This document shows, piece by piece, positions 43,149-50,412 of a stretch of DNA of 64,000 bases (position 1 is the stretch's first letter; the number at the start of each line of letters is the position of its first letter). The notes below the pieces were generated by a model that saw nothing but the letters and a program-made list of their open reading frames with translations, made no database searches and had not been told where the DNA came from. Origin of the DNA: Candidatus Korarchaeum sp. Its GTDB lineage: Archaea; Korarchaeota; Korarchaeia; Korarchaeales; Korarchaeaceae. A program made the translations under genes and the position numbers. The stretch is taken from the NCBI GenBank assembly GCA_020833055.1, contig JAJHQZ010000005.1:31971-95970 (forward strand). Direction: 5' to 3'.

Positions 43149-43242
43149 CTTACCCTGGAGTCGTATAGCATTTTTTACTGGATAGAAGCATATATAAATT
43201 CAATACGTCACTCAACTTGGGGAAGTGAGAGAGGGTAAATAG

Positions 43243-44385
43243 ATGCCTGATGAGAGCGACATCAAAGTGATCGAGGCTGGCTATCTGAGATGGATGCTTA
43301 GAGCAAATCCTTTCGCTTACTTAAGCAGTGAGAGTCTTGAAGAAGTCAAGCAAGTTCATGTGGATACTGATATCGATGAGAAATTGGCTGATATCCTCGA
43401 TAAAGTCATCAAGGATAAGGAGAAGAAGTTGATCTTCTTAGTCGGGGAGTTCGGGACCGGGAAGACTCACAGATTGAGGCTCATGGGTGAGATATTGGAG
43501 GAAGCTTCCACATTCTACGTTAAGATAGATGTCGATGACTTCAGTACAGCTATATACAGGATCGCTCACGTGATCAAGAGCGGGATACCGATTAAAATAT
43601 TGAAGAGGAGGATCCCCAAGGATCCCGATCAATTGATAGAGATTATAGTGGATGAACTCAATAGTTACGATCTAGCGGTCCTTTTATTGGATGAAGTGGA
43701 GAATGTTGTCGTATTCGGGACGAGGAAGGATGCTGATCTCTTCTCTAAAGCTATTTCTAGGATCTTCCAAGGCCTCAATGGGGGTAAAGCGATAGTCATA
43801 GGATGCATCCCCCCGGCTTACGATATAATGAAGAGGCTCTTAGAAGTCCCCCATGAGAGAATAGAGATGAAGAAACTCAGCCCAATTGAAGCGGGCAGGA
43901 TCCTTAAGAAGAGATTAGAATATTATAGGGCTATAATGAATAGAGAAGCTAGGGACTTTGGTTTAGAGGAACCGTTCACAGAGGATCTAGTCGTCAAGAT
44001 GAATGAGATGGCTGAGGGCAACCCTAGGAAGTTGATGAAACTCGCTAGGAATGTCTTAGCAGTCCTGACTAAAGAACTGAGGGAAAGTGGGAAATTGAGC
44101 AAGGAGAAAGTCCTCCAAATAGTTAAATCAGCGGGCGAGGGTAAGGAGACCCCATCGGAAGTCGATACTCTCGAGGAGAAAGTGCCAGATGATTTGAAGG
44201 ATGAATTCGATGCTTTAAGGAGGAAGTTCCCACCAGGGACTTCTTTCTCATTGATAGAGGCCTCGAGAGTCTGGGGCTTGAAGCTGATTGAAGCTAATGC
44301 CCTGATATCGGAACTCATGAGGGAGGGGCTAGTCTATAAGACTGAGACGGGTAGATACTCGATCAAAGGAGGTAAAATTCAATAG
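43243..44385 (+). CDS. AAA+ ATPase with C-terminal winged helix
   Basis: The 380-residue protein has a P-loop GEFGTGKTHRLRL near residues 68-80 and Walker B LAVLLLDEVENVV near 140. The region after it, with GNPRKLMKLARNVL near 270, resembles the lid of Orc/ExeA-type AAA+ ATPases, and the last 70 residues form a winged helix (FSLIEASRVWGLKLIEANALI). A role in DNA binding or as a switch is inferred. ATG 43243 follows GAGGGTAAATAG. It faces the glycoprotein gene at 42141 divergently. Confidence 0.65.
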   Translation: MPDESDIKVIEAGYLRWMLRANPFAYLSSESLEEVKQVHVDTDIDEKLADILDKVIKDKEKKLIFLVGEFGTGKTHRLRLMGEILEEASTFYVKIDVDDFSTAIYRIAHVIKSGIPIKILKRRIPKDPDQLIEIIVDELNSYDLAVLLLDEVENVVVFGTRKDADLFSKAISRIFQGLNGGKAIVIGCIPPAYDIMKRLLEVPHERIEMKKLSPIEAGRILKKRLEYYRAIMNREARDFGLEEPFTEDLVVKMNEMAEGNPRKLMKLARNVLAVLTKELRESGKLSKEKVLQIVKSAGEGKETPSEVDTLEEKVPDDLKDEFDALRRKFPPGTSFSLIEASRVWGLKLIEANALISELMREGLVYKTETGRYSIKGGKIQ

Positions 44386-44456
44386 CTTCTACTCGTAATT
44401 TTTATATTCAAGCGTAAAATAATCCAATAACAGAAGGAACATACGATGAGGCAGTT

Positions 44457-44819
44457 TCATTTTTTCCTCTCGAGAGATTCTAAGAGCCTCCTCCAGAACT
44501 CGAGAGTCTGCTTGAGATCGAGCCCTTCGAAAGGCTCCTCGTATAAGAACTCGAGGATCGCGTTCTTCAGCTTAGTTACTTCAGAGCTCTCATGCGAGAT
44601 CAATTTACTCAGGACGTCTCCCTCCTCATAACCCCTATCTATCTCCTCCAATAACGCGAGGAGGTGCTTCCTGAGGATGGGATCCTCTAGTTCGGATATA
44701 GATCTCTTCATCCCCTCGATCTTACTCCTATCTACTTCCCCAGTAACCTTCAATCTCCTTATTACTTCTGTCAGGTCCCTCAAAATCCTCTCATTCATAC
44801 TAGTGCCACTCGGATTCAA
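44457..44819 (-). CDS. Small helical protein, unknown
   Basis: The 120-residue protein is highly charged and predicted to be all helical, with no cysteines and no known motif. ATG 44819 is used; ATG 44798, seven codons later (MNERILRDL), is a plausible alternative. It stands alone, convergent with the AAA+ ATPase gene. Regular spacing of Leu, Ile and Val with Glu and Lys suggests a coiled-coil or helical-bundle partner protein. Confidence 0.5.
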   Translation of the reverse strand: MNPSGTSMNERILRDLTEVIRRLKVTGEVDRSKIEGMKRSISELEDPILRKHLLALLEEIDRGYEEGDVLSKLISHESSEVTKLKNAILEFLYEEPFEGLDLKQTLEFWRRLLESLERKK

Positions 44820-44930
44820 GCTTAAAAATATTCGCGAGTCCCTCCGGATGGCTTCATCTCATAGTCGAGTCGCTCTGAGTTAGGTGCGATAGTCAGCCCA
44901 ACCTTTAAATTATCTCCCAGAGATCCCTAA

Positions 44931-44995
44931 TGGGCGGTGGATGAGGTAAACGGCCCGCTGATCTATGAAGACGATCTTGAGTACTGACCCGCCCT
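44931..44995 (+). ncRNA. C/D-box-like guide sRNA
   Basis: The short segment starts with GGGCGG and ends with CCGCCC, forming a terminal stem. Inside, in order, are a box C-like GGATGA (44938-44943), CTGA (44958-44961, D'), a C'-like TATGA (44964-44968) and CTGA (44983-44986, D). Guide regions are about 13 nt (GGTAAACGGCCCG) and about 15 nt (ending GATCTTGAGTA). A TATA-like TTTAAATT at 44904-44911 lies about 25 nt upstream of the first base. Such RNAs direct 2'-O-methylation with L7Ae, Nop5 and fibrillarin. Box C is imperfect, so this stays a candidate. Confidence 0.55.
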
Positions 44996-45033
44996 CTGCC
45001 CCGCGCCACACTCTTTGAGAGTGCTCAAGCTAA

Positions 45034-46677
45034 TTACCTCGAGATCCAGTAAAATGAGTTCATCATTATCGCTTCATCCACGGACTCCCTGCTGAGCGGT
45101 AGCTCATCAACAGGTCTCACTTGTAAGCTCTCTAGAGTCCCGGGGAGGCTCATCACACACTCACCTGGAGTTAAGGAAAGCACCTTATCCACTATATTCT
45201 TCTCCCTCAAGAGAGTCCTCAGGAACTTCAGATCGCTTGGAGACTCGACCTTATGTATTATCTTAATTCCCGTATTCCTAATGGCTCCTTCAGGTATCTC
45301 AGAGAGGCTCTGGGAGACTAATATCAATGCGACCCCGAATTTCCTGAGCTCCGCGAAGAGCCTACTGATCAATTCCATACCTATCTGATCCTTATAGTAT
45401 GGGATCAGTTTCTCAGCTTCCTCAAGGACCACTATTAGCCTAGGATACTTGGACTTAGCTTCCTCCCTTATATAATAATCCTTTATCCTCTTCAAAGTGA
45501 AGAAAGCTATCAACCGCTTCTGGAGATCGCTCTCTATATCCCCTAGTTCTAGAAGCGTGGGGACTTCCTCGAAACCTGTTGAGAGTATGTTATCGCACTT
45601 GAAGATGACCTCCCCGCCACCGGAGATTAATGGCTCTAACTTCCTCACGAGAGAAGCTCTGCTCTCCTCTTCAGGCTGAGAACTCGTTGAGAAACCCTTA
45701 ATCTCCATCAATAGATCGTACATATTCGGTGGGTTCCTCTCACTCGATATATCGCTCAACCTCCTCAAAGCCTTCAGGAGCAAGTAGAACTGAGAAGGCG
45801 TGAGATCTAAGAGTGAAGATAATGTCTCGGCCACTAGGAATATCTCCTTCTCCCCTTTAGGTATCGAGATCAGTGGATTTATGCATATCTGCGGATAGCC
45901 AGGCCTATTGCAGAATATCCTACCTCCTATCCCGAAGATCAAGTTCCGATACTCCCAGTGAGAATCAAGCACTAAAGATGGTATTCCAAGGTTCCAAGCT
46001 TCGTAGATAATTCTCTTGACAGTAGTAGTCTTTCCAGATCCTGTCTGCCCGATCACTAAGATGTGCTTAGTTAACTCACTCACTGGAATTCCTATGACCC
46101 TGCCCCTCCTCTCCCCGATCTCTAATATGAGCTCATCCCTCTCAGAACTCCTCCCTAGTCCTATAGATACTGCTTCACTCTCATCGCAGATCTCAATTAT
46201 CTCCTTAGCTAAATCTGGATCCAGATACCTCTCGAGAATCTCTATCTTGAAACCCTCAGATGTACTGTTTATAGCAGAGGCTCCCGCCCTTATTATTTCT
46301 TTATCTTTCCCTATGAGGAGCATTTTGTATGAAATTTTTCCTGGACTTCTCCCTATTAAGCTACTGCTCCTCCCAACTGATATCAGAAATATGATCCTCA
46401 ATCCCATCCCTTCTGCAATATCTTTCAGCCTATTCAAGTTTATATTTGCATCTTTATCATAAACAGAGAGCCTAGCTGGGACGACTAGTGAGCCCTTGCG
46501 GAGTGGGATTCTCCTCATCCTGATTAGCGTCATCAGCGCTATCGCTGTGAGGATCGCGATCAAGTATGGTGACAAATTTACTAAAATTTTTACTATATTT
46601 CCGTAACTTTTATAAAATAATAGAACCATTAGGGCAGTGAGTAGGAAATAAACATCTAGATCTTCCTTCTTGATCAT
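45034..46677 (-). CDS. Membrane-anchored HerA/VirB4-like ATPase
   Basis: The 547-residue protein begins with two membrane helices (about residues 8-22 and 32-53), then a middle domain, then a HerA/FtsK-type motor ATPase. The P-loop VIGQTGSGKTTTVKRI is near residue 213, Walker B LIVVLEEAEKLIPY near 415, and a sensor-like VSQSLSEIP follows. Such ATPases pump DNA or protein. The membrane anchor distinguishes it from the soluble HerA of NurA-HerA end resection, and no nurA is beside it. Its ATG overlaps the stop of a 44-residue coiled-coil gene, which itself overlaps a TFB-like gene. Confidence 0.75.
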   Translation of the reverse strand: MIKKEDLDVYFLLTALMVLLFYKSYGNIVKILVNLSPYLIAILTAIALMTLIRMRRIPLRKGSLVVPARLSVYDKDANINLNRLKDIAEGMGLRIIFLISVGRSSSLIGRSPGKISYKMLLIGKDKEIIRAGASAINSTSEGFKIEILERYLDPDLAKEIIEICDESEAVSIGLGRSSERDELILEIGERRGRVIGIPVSELTKHILVIGQTGSGKTTTVKRIIYEAWNLGIPSLVLDSHWEYRNLIFGIGGRIFCNRPGYPQICINPLISIPKGEKEIFLVAETLSSLLDLTPSQFYLLLKALRRLSDISSERNPPNMYDLLMEIKGFSTSSQPEEESRASLVRKLEPLISGGGEVIFKCDNILSTGFEEVPTLLELGDIESDLQKRLIAFFTLKRIKDYYIREEAKSKYPRLIVVLEEAEKLIPYYKDQIGMELISRLFAELRKFGVALILVSQSLSEIPEGAIRNTGIKIIHKVESPSDLKFLRTLLREKNIVDKVLSLTPGECVMSLPGTLESLQVRPVDELPLSRESVDEAIMMNSFYWISR

Positions 46678-46808
46678 CTCCTTCCCTCTATCCTCGAGAT
46701 CCTCTCCTCAATCAACTCTATCCTCCTCACCACTTCCTCGAGTTTGAAGAATAGATACTCTATCTGGTTCTTCAGAGTCTCTATCTCAAAGAAGAACTCT
46801 TCATCCAT
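46674..46808 (-). CDS. 44-residue coiled-coil protein
   Basis: A short frame starts at ATG 46808 inside the end of the TFB-like gene (8-nt overlap) and stops with TGA overlapping the ATG of the HerA-like gene. The protein is one amphipathic helix with Ile/Leu/Val and Phe at heptad spacing (ETLKNQIEYLFFKLEEVVRR in the middle). Exact start/stop coupling to both neighbours argues that it is real. It may hold the ATPase or TFB-like partner in a complex. No family is recognised. Confidence 0.6.
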   Translation of the reverse strand: MDEEFFFEIETLKNQIEYLFFKLEEVVRRIELIEERISRIEGRR

Positions 46809-47403
46809 CTTCTATCAACCCCTTCACTCTATAGACTGAGCTCTCACTCACTCCCAAGCTTAGAGCTATCTCTCTCATCGAAATCCGAAGACCGATCCTC
46901 CTAGCTGCGAAGTAAATAGCTACAGCGACTATTTGAATGGGATTACGACCTAATACGAGCTCCCTCTTCCTCAAGATTCTCACCATTTCCTTCTTAGCGT
47001 TTACCATGAGCCTCTCCCTCACTAAGGGCGGTAGATCTCTCCCCACTTTCATCAAGGCATAGTTGAGGTAGGAGTCCCATTCGACTCCGCTCCCCATTCT
47101 CATACTGCTAAGGGATCTGAGTAGAGCCCTACGCGATACTTTGACACCCACTTCCTCTATTATCTTCCTGAATGGTATCGCGAATCCATAAATCCTACTG
47201 GCTAAAGCCACACTAGCTATAATCGTCGATACACAAGCTCTCTTCCCGCTCATCTTATATCTCTTGAATAATTCGTTTGCGAGCTTTTCAACTTCCTCTG
47301 GGAGCCCCAGCCCTCTGACTACTTCTTCGATAGTTTTATTCTTCCTCTCGAGGAGCTTCCCGTACCTCTCGAACTCGGTCTCCGAGAACTCCACTTCCTC
47401 CAT
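46801..47403 (-). CDS. TFB-like protein lacking the zinc ribbon
   Basis: The 200-residue protein contains two cyclin-like repeats of TFB/TFIIB. The first runs about residues 33-115 (ANELFKRYKMSGKR, ASVALASRIYG), the second about 120-198 (NPIQIVAVAIYFAARR, IALSLGVSESSVYRV). The N-terminal zinc ribbon and B-finger that recruit polymerase and open the start site are absent; there are no CxxC motifs. It could bind TBP-promoter complexes without recruiting polymerase normally. It is the first gene of the unit with the coiled-coil and HerA-like genes, an unusual pairing. A promoter with AAATATTAATATTT lies at about 47421-47434. Confidence 0.75.
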   Translation of the reverse strand: MEEVEFSETEFERYGKLLERKNKTIEEVVRGLGLPEEVEKLANELFKRYKMSGKRACVSTIIASVALASRIYGFAIPFRKIIEEVGVKVSRRALLRSLSSMRMGSGVEWDSYLNYALMKVGRDLPPLVRERLMVNAKKEMVRILRKRELVLGRNPIQIVAVAIYFAARRIGLRISMREIALSLGVSESSVYRVKGLIEDG

Positions 47404-47470
47404 CGAGCTACCATACTATGTTCACAAATATTAATATTTTCCTTCAGAAAATAAAAAAATAGTTTCATAA

Positions 47471-47803
47471 TTAAGAGAACTTTACCGTTAAGTAGACCTC
47501 CTCACCCTGGCTCAATCTGAATGGTGGAGCCCTCGAGTAAGTCAGCTTCATCAGGAGCCCATGGAAAGATATCTCAATAGTTCTAGAGGAATCATCAACC
47601 TTATAGACGATCCCTTTCATTATTATATCTCCCTCACCTTCCTCTCCCAGTGTTAACTCTGCTTCCATTCCTTCCTTCAAGTTGATGAGGCCCTTAGGGA
47701 ACTCTAGGATCGCTTCGAATGATTTATCTAGAGATTCGAAACTCAATATATCTATATCGAATATAGGATCACTCCTGATGGAGCTCAACCTGACTTTACT
47801 CAA
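47471..47803 (-). CDS. rpoG: RNA polymerase subunit RpoG/Rpo8 (Rpb8-like)
   Basis: The protein ends with GIVYKVDDSSRTIEISFHGLLMKL, close to the C-terminal strand set of eukaryal Rpb8 (SFGGLLMRL). The rest is beta-rich as expected for an OB fold. Archaeal Rpb8 homologues are reported from Crenarchaeota and Korarchaeota. I prefer TTG 47803 (110 residues): AGGTGA (47811-47816) stands 7 nt before it and a TATA-like CTTTTTAAT lies just upstream (47836-47844). The frame is also open to ATG 47884, which would overlap the divergent gene and run through the promoter. Confidence 0.75.
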   Translation of the reverse strand: MSKVRLSSIRSDPIFDIDILSFESLDKSFEAILEFPKGLINLKEGMEAELTLGEEGEGDIIMKGIVYKVDDSSRTIEISFHGLLMKLTYSRAPPFRLSQGEEVYLTVKFS

Positions 47804-47835
47804 GCAACTTTCACCTAAGCTCCGCTGAACATTCA

Positions 47836-47844
47836 GATTAAAAA
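47836..47844. promoter_or_regulatory. Shared TATA-like box for rpoG and divergent gene
   Basis: ATTAAAAAG (plus strand), read as CTTTTTAAT on the minus strand, lies 24 nt before ATG 47864 and about 37 nt before TTG 47803. It can serve a leaderless transcript rightward and a short-leader transcript leftward. Confidence 0.45.
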
Positions 47845-47863
47845 GCGATTCGCTGATGATAGT

Positions 47864-48130
47864 ATGATCGATCGGGTGCTCCAACTTAATTCTAAGTTGA
47901 GGTACCTCTCTAGGCAGGTCATATTCGGAGGTCCCGATGATGAGATACTGGAAGAGCTGAGAGATCTATTCAGGGAATTATATGAGGAGATAGGTAGGCC
48001 GGATAGGTTGAAGATCTTAGAGGAATCCCTAGAGGTAGATCTGAGAGTTGGGCTGAAGTACGCCCTCTCCAATCTAACGGAAGATATAGCGGAGTTCTTA
48101 TATAGGGAGATAATGAAACTTAGCCCTTAG
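47864..48130 (+). CDS. Small acidic helical protein, unknown
   Basis: The 88-residue protein is helical, with a run GGPDDEILEELRDLFRELYEEIGRP near residues 22-46 (quoted in family-free terms: acidic helix). No known domain is recognised. ATG 47864 lies at the distance of a leaderless start from the TATA-like box at 47836. It converges with the PRC-barrel gene with 11 nt overlap. Divergent pairing with rpoG is the only functional hint. Confidence 0.5.
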   Translation: MIDRVLQLNSKLRYLSRQVIFGGPDDEILEELRDLFRELYEEIGRPDRLKILEESLEVDLRVGLKYALSNLTEDIAEFLYREIMKLSP

Positions 48131-48401
48131 TGGCTATGTAGACTTTCAAGAGCCTCTCATCTACTACTATCATTTCCCTGATATATTTGACAGTAGAATA
48201 AGGTATGAGTACATTTCCTTTCCTGTCCTTCTTAAGTTTCTGTAATAATGCATCAGCAGCTCCCCTGTTACTCCTGATTATTATCGAGATAACCTTCCCG
48301 GATATCTCATCAACGACTAGGTCGGTGACCTCACCTAGCAAGAGCCCCTGATCCGTTATGACAGGCTTATTAGCTAATCTAGCGATCGAGTACCTCGCCA
48401 T
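48120..48401 (-). CDS. PRC-barrel domain protein
   Basis: The 93-residue protein is a single PRC-barrel: MARYSIARLANKPVITDQG, LLGEVTDLVVDEISGKVISIII and the late NVLIPYSTVKYI strand are typical of the short archaeal versions. These bind RNA, proteins or cytochromes in other systems; no role is known here. ATG 48401 has GGTGGGAGAG before it. An upstream in-frame ATG (48443) would lie within the tRNA-Val gene and is rejected. Confidence 0.75.
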   Translation of the reverse strand: MARYSIARLANKPVITDQGLLLGEVTDLVVDEISGKVISIIIRSNRGAADALLQKLKKDRKGNVLIPYSTVKYIREMIVVDERLLKVYIATKG

Positions 48402-48418
48402 CTCTCCCACCTTTTTAG

Positions 48419-48491
48419 TGGGCCGGGTGGGATTCGAACCCACGACCTCCGCCTCGTCAAGGCGGCGTCATAGCCACTAGACCACCGGCCC
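48419..48491 (-). tRNA. tRNA-Val (GAC)
   Basis: The minus strand folds into a complete cloverleaf: acceptor GGGCCGG/CCGGCCC with discriminator A, anticodon stem CCGCC/GGCGG around loop TTGACGA, and T arm GTGGG-TTCGAAT-CCCAC. The anticodon is GAC. The 3' CCA is not encoded. It is nearly identical to the tRNA-Val(CAC) at 53240-53312, and both share TCCTTAAGCAG in their 5' flank. Confidence 0.95.
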
Positions 48492-48607
48492 CCTGCTTAA
48501 GGATCTTACCTAAATAAAAGTTTCCTCGGCATAGTTGTAGAGAATAGAGTATATTTTAAGTTGTAGAAGGGGATCTTCATAGCATAAAGAACTCTGAAAG
48601 CTCACGC

Positions 48608-48669
48608 ATACTCAATATAATTTAAAATTTATGCGACTCTTCATAAATTTTTTGTCAATACTCAATATA
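48608..48669 (+). repeat. Two direct copies of ATACTCAATATA
   Basis: ATACTCAATATA is found at 48608-48619 and 48658-48669, 50 nt apart, in the AT-rich spacer behind the Fap7-like gene. CGCATA (48605-48610) is also inverted by TATGCG shortly after. No gene or RNA is apparent between 48492 and 48680. Confidence 0.35.
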
Positions 48670-48680
48670 CCTAGGTCCGC

Positions 48681-49232
48681 TCATATCTCCTCTAATATTG
48701 AGAGGAAATCCTGGGACCAATTGAACCTCCCAATTCCCCTCCTAATACCTGTCAAGGCATCGAAAATCTCCTCATCATTTCCCTCACATCCATCTATCTC
48801 GATTATCTTACTAGCATCTGCTATCTGCAAGGCATCGAAGAGAGGACCATCTATAGCTTCATACTCCAAGTTCTCCCTTATCTTCTTCTCAGGGTACCCC
48901 CTCTCCCTCAGCCTCCCGAGGAGTATAGATGGTCTGCATCTCACAGCTATCACTAAGGAGACTCTTTCCTTAGGGACAGCATGAGGGCTTATCGTCTCAA
49001 TTACGATAGTGCCCTCCATCTTAGATATCTCCTCCCTGATCCTCTCCTCGTCTATTATATAGGATCCCCTCTCCTCATCCCTGCCCAAGATGTAACCCTT
49101 CTCCAATGAGAGCTCCCCCACATTCAAATATCCGCATCCCAATCTCTCAGCTATGAGTTTAGCTATCCTAGTCTTCCCAGAGCCCGGAGCGCCTATGACT
49201 ACGATCAATCCCGAAATATTTATATTCCCCAT
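48681..49232 (-). CDS. Fap7/AK6-like nucleotide kinase
   Basis: The 183-residue protein has the P-loop VIGAPGSGKTRIAKLI near the N-terminus, then YLNVGELSLEKGYILGRDEERGSYIID-type segments (in pieces LNVGELSLEKG and GRDEERGS) that match the AK6/Fap7 adenylate kinase-like group. Fap7 works in small-subunit maturation with uS11. ATG 49232 has AGGTGAAGGG before it; a longer frame from 49307 would lie inside tRNA-Glu. The TATA box of that tRNA lies within its first codons. Confidence 0.75.
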   Translation of the reverse strand: MGNINISGLIVVIGAPGSGKTRIAKLIAERLGCGYLNVGELSLEKGYILGRDEERGSYIIDEERIREEISKMEGTIVIETISPHAVPKERVSLVIAVRCRPSILLGRLRERGYPEKKIRENLEYEAIDGPLFDALQIADASKIIEIDGCEGNDEEIFDALTGIRRGIGRFNWSQDFLSILEEI

Positions 49233-49247
49233 ATGCCCTTCACCTAG

Positions 49248-49322
49248 GCTCCGGTGGTGTAGCCCGGTCAAGCATAGGGGCCTCTCGAGCCCCAGACCCG
49301 GGTTCAAATCCCGGCCGGAGCA
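49248..49322 (+). tRNA. tRNA-Glu (CTC)
   Basis: The sequence folds as a cloverleaf: acceptor GCTCCGG/CCGGAGC with discriminator A, anticodon stem GGGGC/GCCCC around loop CTCTCGA (anticodon CTC), and T arm CCGGG-TTCAAAT-CCCGG. A box AATATTTATATT at about 49215-49226 lies 25 nt upstream. CCA is not encoded. Confidence 0.95.
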
Positions 49323-49340
49323 TTAACAATTTTTGAATTT

Positions 49341-49718
49341 TTAGTAGGGTAATTTCCCGAAGAGCGTAGTGACGGGATCGAATGAAGCTAGGGAAACTAG
49401 AGCAGTCCAGAGCAAATAGGCCACGAGCGCGGCGAATAACAACCGTATAGGTTGCTTATTATAAGCTGGTATCAGTAAGAAGAGCGCTTGGATCAATACG
49501 AGCGTCAGGTAGAAGTTGCTCAAGATGAAATCGAGCGGTTGCATCCAGACTATCATCACCCAGACCCCTAGTTCGGCTATGAATAATGAGATGGGGAAAG
49601 TGAATAGAGCGAGCAATGAACCGTAAATTGCCTCCTCTATTGCGGCTTTTAAAGATGGAGAGACTTTCCTTCTCCTCCTAGCGGCAGGAACTCTTCTCCA
49701 ACTCCTCCCTGATAGCAT
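49341..49718 (-). CDS. Small membrane protein, unknown
   Basis: The 125-residue protein has a very basic N-terminus (five Arg and one Lys in residues 12-18) and three or four hydrophobic helices (about 28-58, 65-84 and 89-112). The last residues FDPVTTLFGKLPY look like a membrane-border tail. No family is recognised. It starts 4 nt after the pyrH stop on the same strand, so it is likely co-transcribed with UMP kinase. Confidence 0.55.
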   Translation of the reverse strand: MLSGRSWRRVPAARRRRKVSPSLKAAIEEAIYGSLLALFTFPISLFIAELGVWVMIVWMQPLDFILSNFYLTLVLIQALFLLIPAYNKQPIRLLFAALVAYLLWTALVSLASFDPVTTLFGKLPY

Positions 49719-49722
49719 GCTT

Positions 49723-50403
49723 TCACCTCACTAAGCTACCCACTCTCTTCCCCTCCAAGAGGTCGATTAAAGCCATCGGTTCATCAGCACTTAAAATTAT
49801 CGTCTTTATAGACGATCTCCTGAGGATCTTTATTGATGTAATGTCGAGCAACTCATATCTCCCCGGATCATATGATTTCTCCATCAATAACTTCTCGAGT
49901 GAATCGTAGTCGAGTTCTTCTATCCTCCTGGCCTCTGGATTCCTCCTAGGGTCCTCTTCATATACACCATCTACTCCAGTCATCTTCACGAGAGTATCGT
50001 AATTCAACCTCTCAGCTATTATAGCAGCTACAGCATCCGTAGAGTAACCCGGATGGATACCGCCTGAGACTGGTATCTTATTGATAGAGGAAGCTAAGGC
50101 CGCTTCCTCGTAGCTCTCAACGACCTTAGGGTAAGCTAGATCACCTAAAGCTGATATAGTGAGGAGAGCGTGCAATCTAGTCACGAGTATCCCAGCGTAA
50201 TCCTGCATGTATTTGCTTCCTCCAGCATTTCTAACGGCTTCTATGTATTTTCTAGCGATCTCACTCCCTCCTGTCACTATAGCTAAGCTCACTCCTCTTT
50301 TACGGACCTCCTTAATCGACCCAATTACACTATTGAACCTACTGGGGTCCTCGAATATCCCCTCGAATACCCTGCCCCCTAGGAGTAGGACTATACCCCT
50401 CAA
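49723..50403 (-). CDS. pyrH: UMP kinase, archaeal type
   Basis: The 226-residue protein belongs to the amino acid kinase fold. It shows VTGGSEIARKYIEAVRNAG, VSGGIHPGYSTDAVAA and KMTGVDGVYEEDPRRNPEAR-type segments (pieces TGVDGVYEEDP and RNPEAR) of archaeal UMP kinases. It phosphorylates UMP with ATP in pyrimidine synthesis. Taw1 lies 9 nt upstream on the same strand. Confidence 0.92.
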   Translation of the reverse strand: MRGIVLLLGGRVFEGIFEDPSRFNSVIGSIKEVRKRGVSLAIVTGGSEIARKYIEAVRNAGGSKYMQDYAGILVTRLHALLTISALGDLAYPKVVESYEEAALASSINKIPVSGGIHPGYSTDAVAAIIAERLNYDTLVKMTGVDGVYEEDPRRNPEARRIEELDYDSLEKLLMEKSYDPGRYELLDITSIKILRRSSIKTIILSADEPMALIDLLEGKRVGSLVR

Positions 50404-50412
50404 AATAACACC

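Noticed and set aside
48402-48443. Upstream start for the PRC-barrel gene
   Set aside because: It would lie inside tRNA-Val(GAC); ATG 48401 gives the normal family start.
49233-49307. Upstream start for the Fap7-like kinase
   Set aside because: It would read through tRNA-Glu on the opposite strand; ATG 49232 has its own ribosome site.
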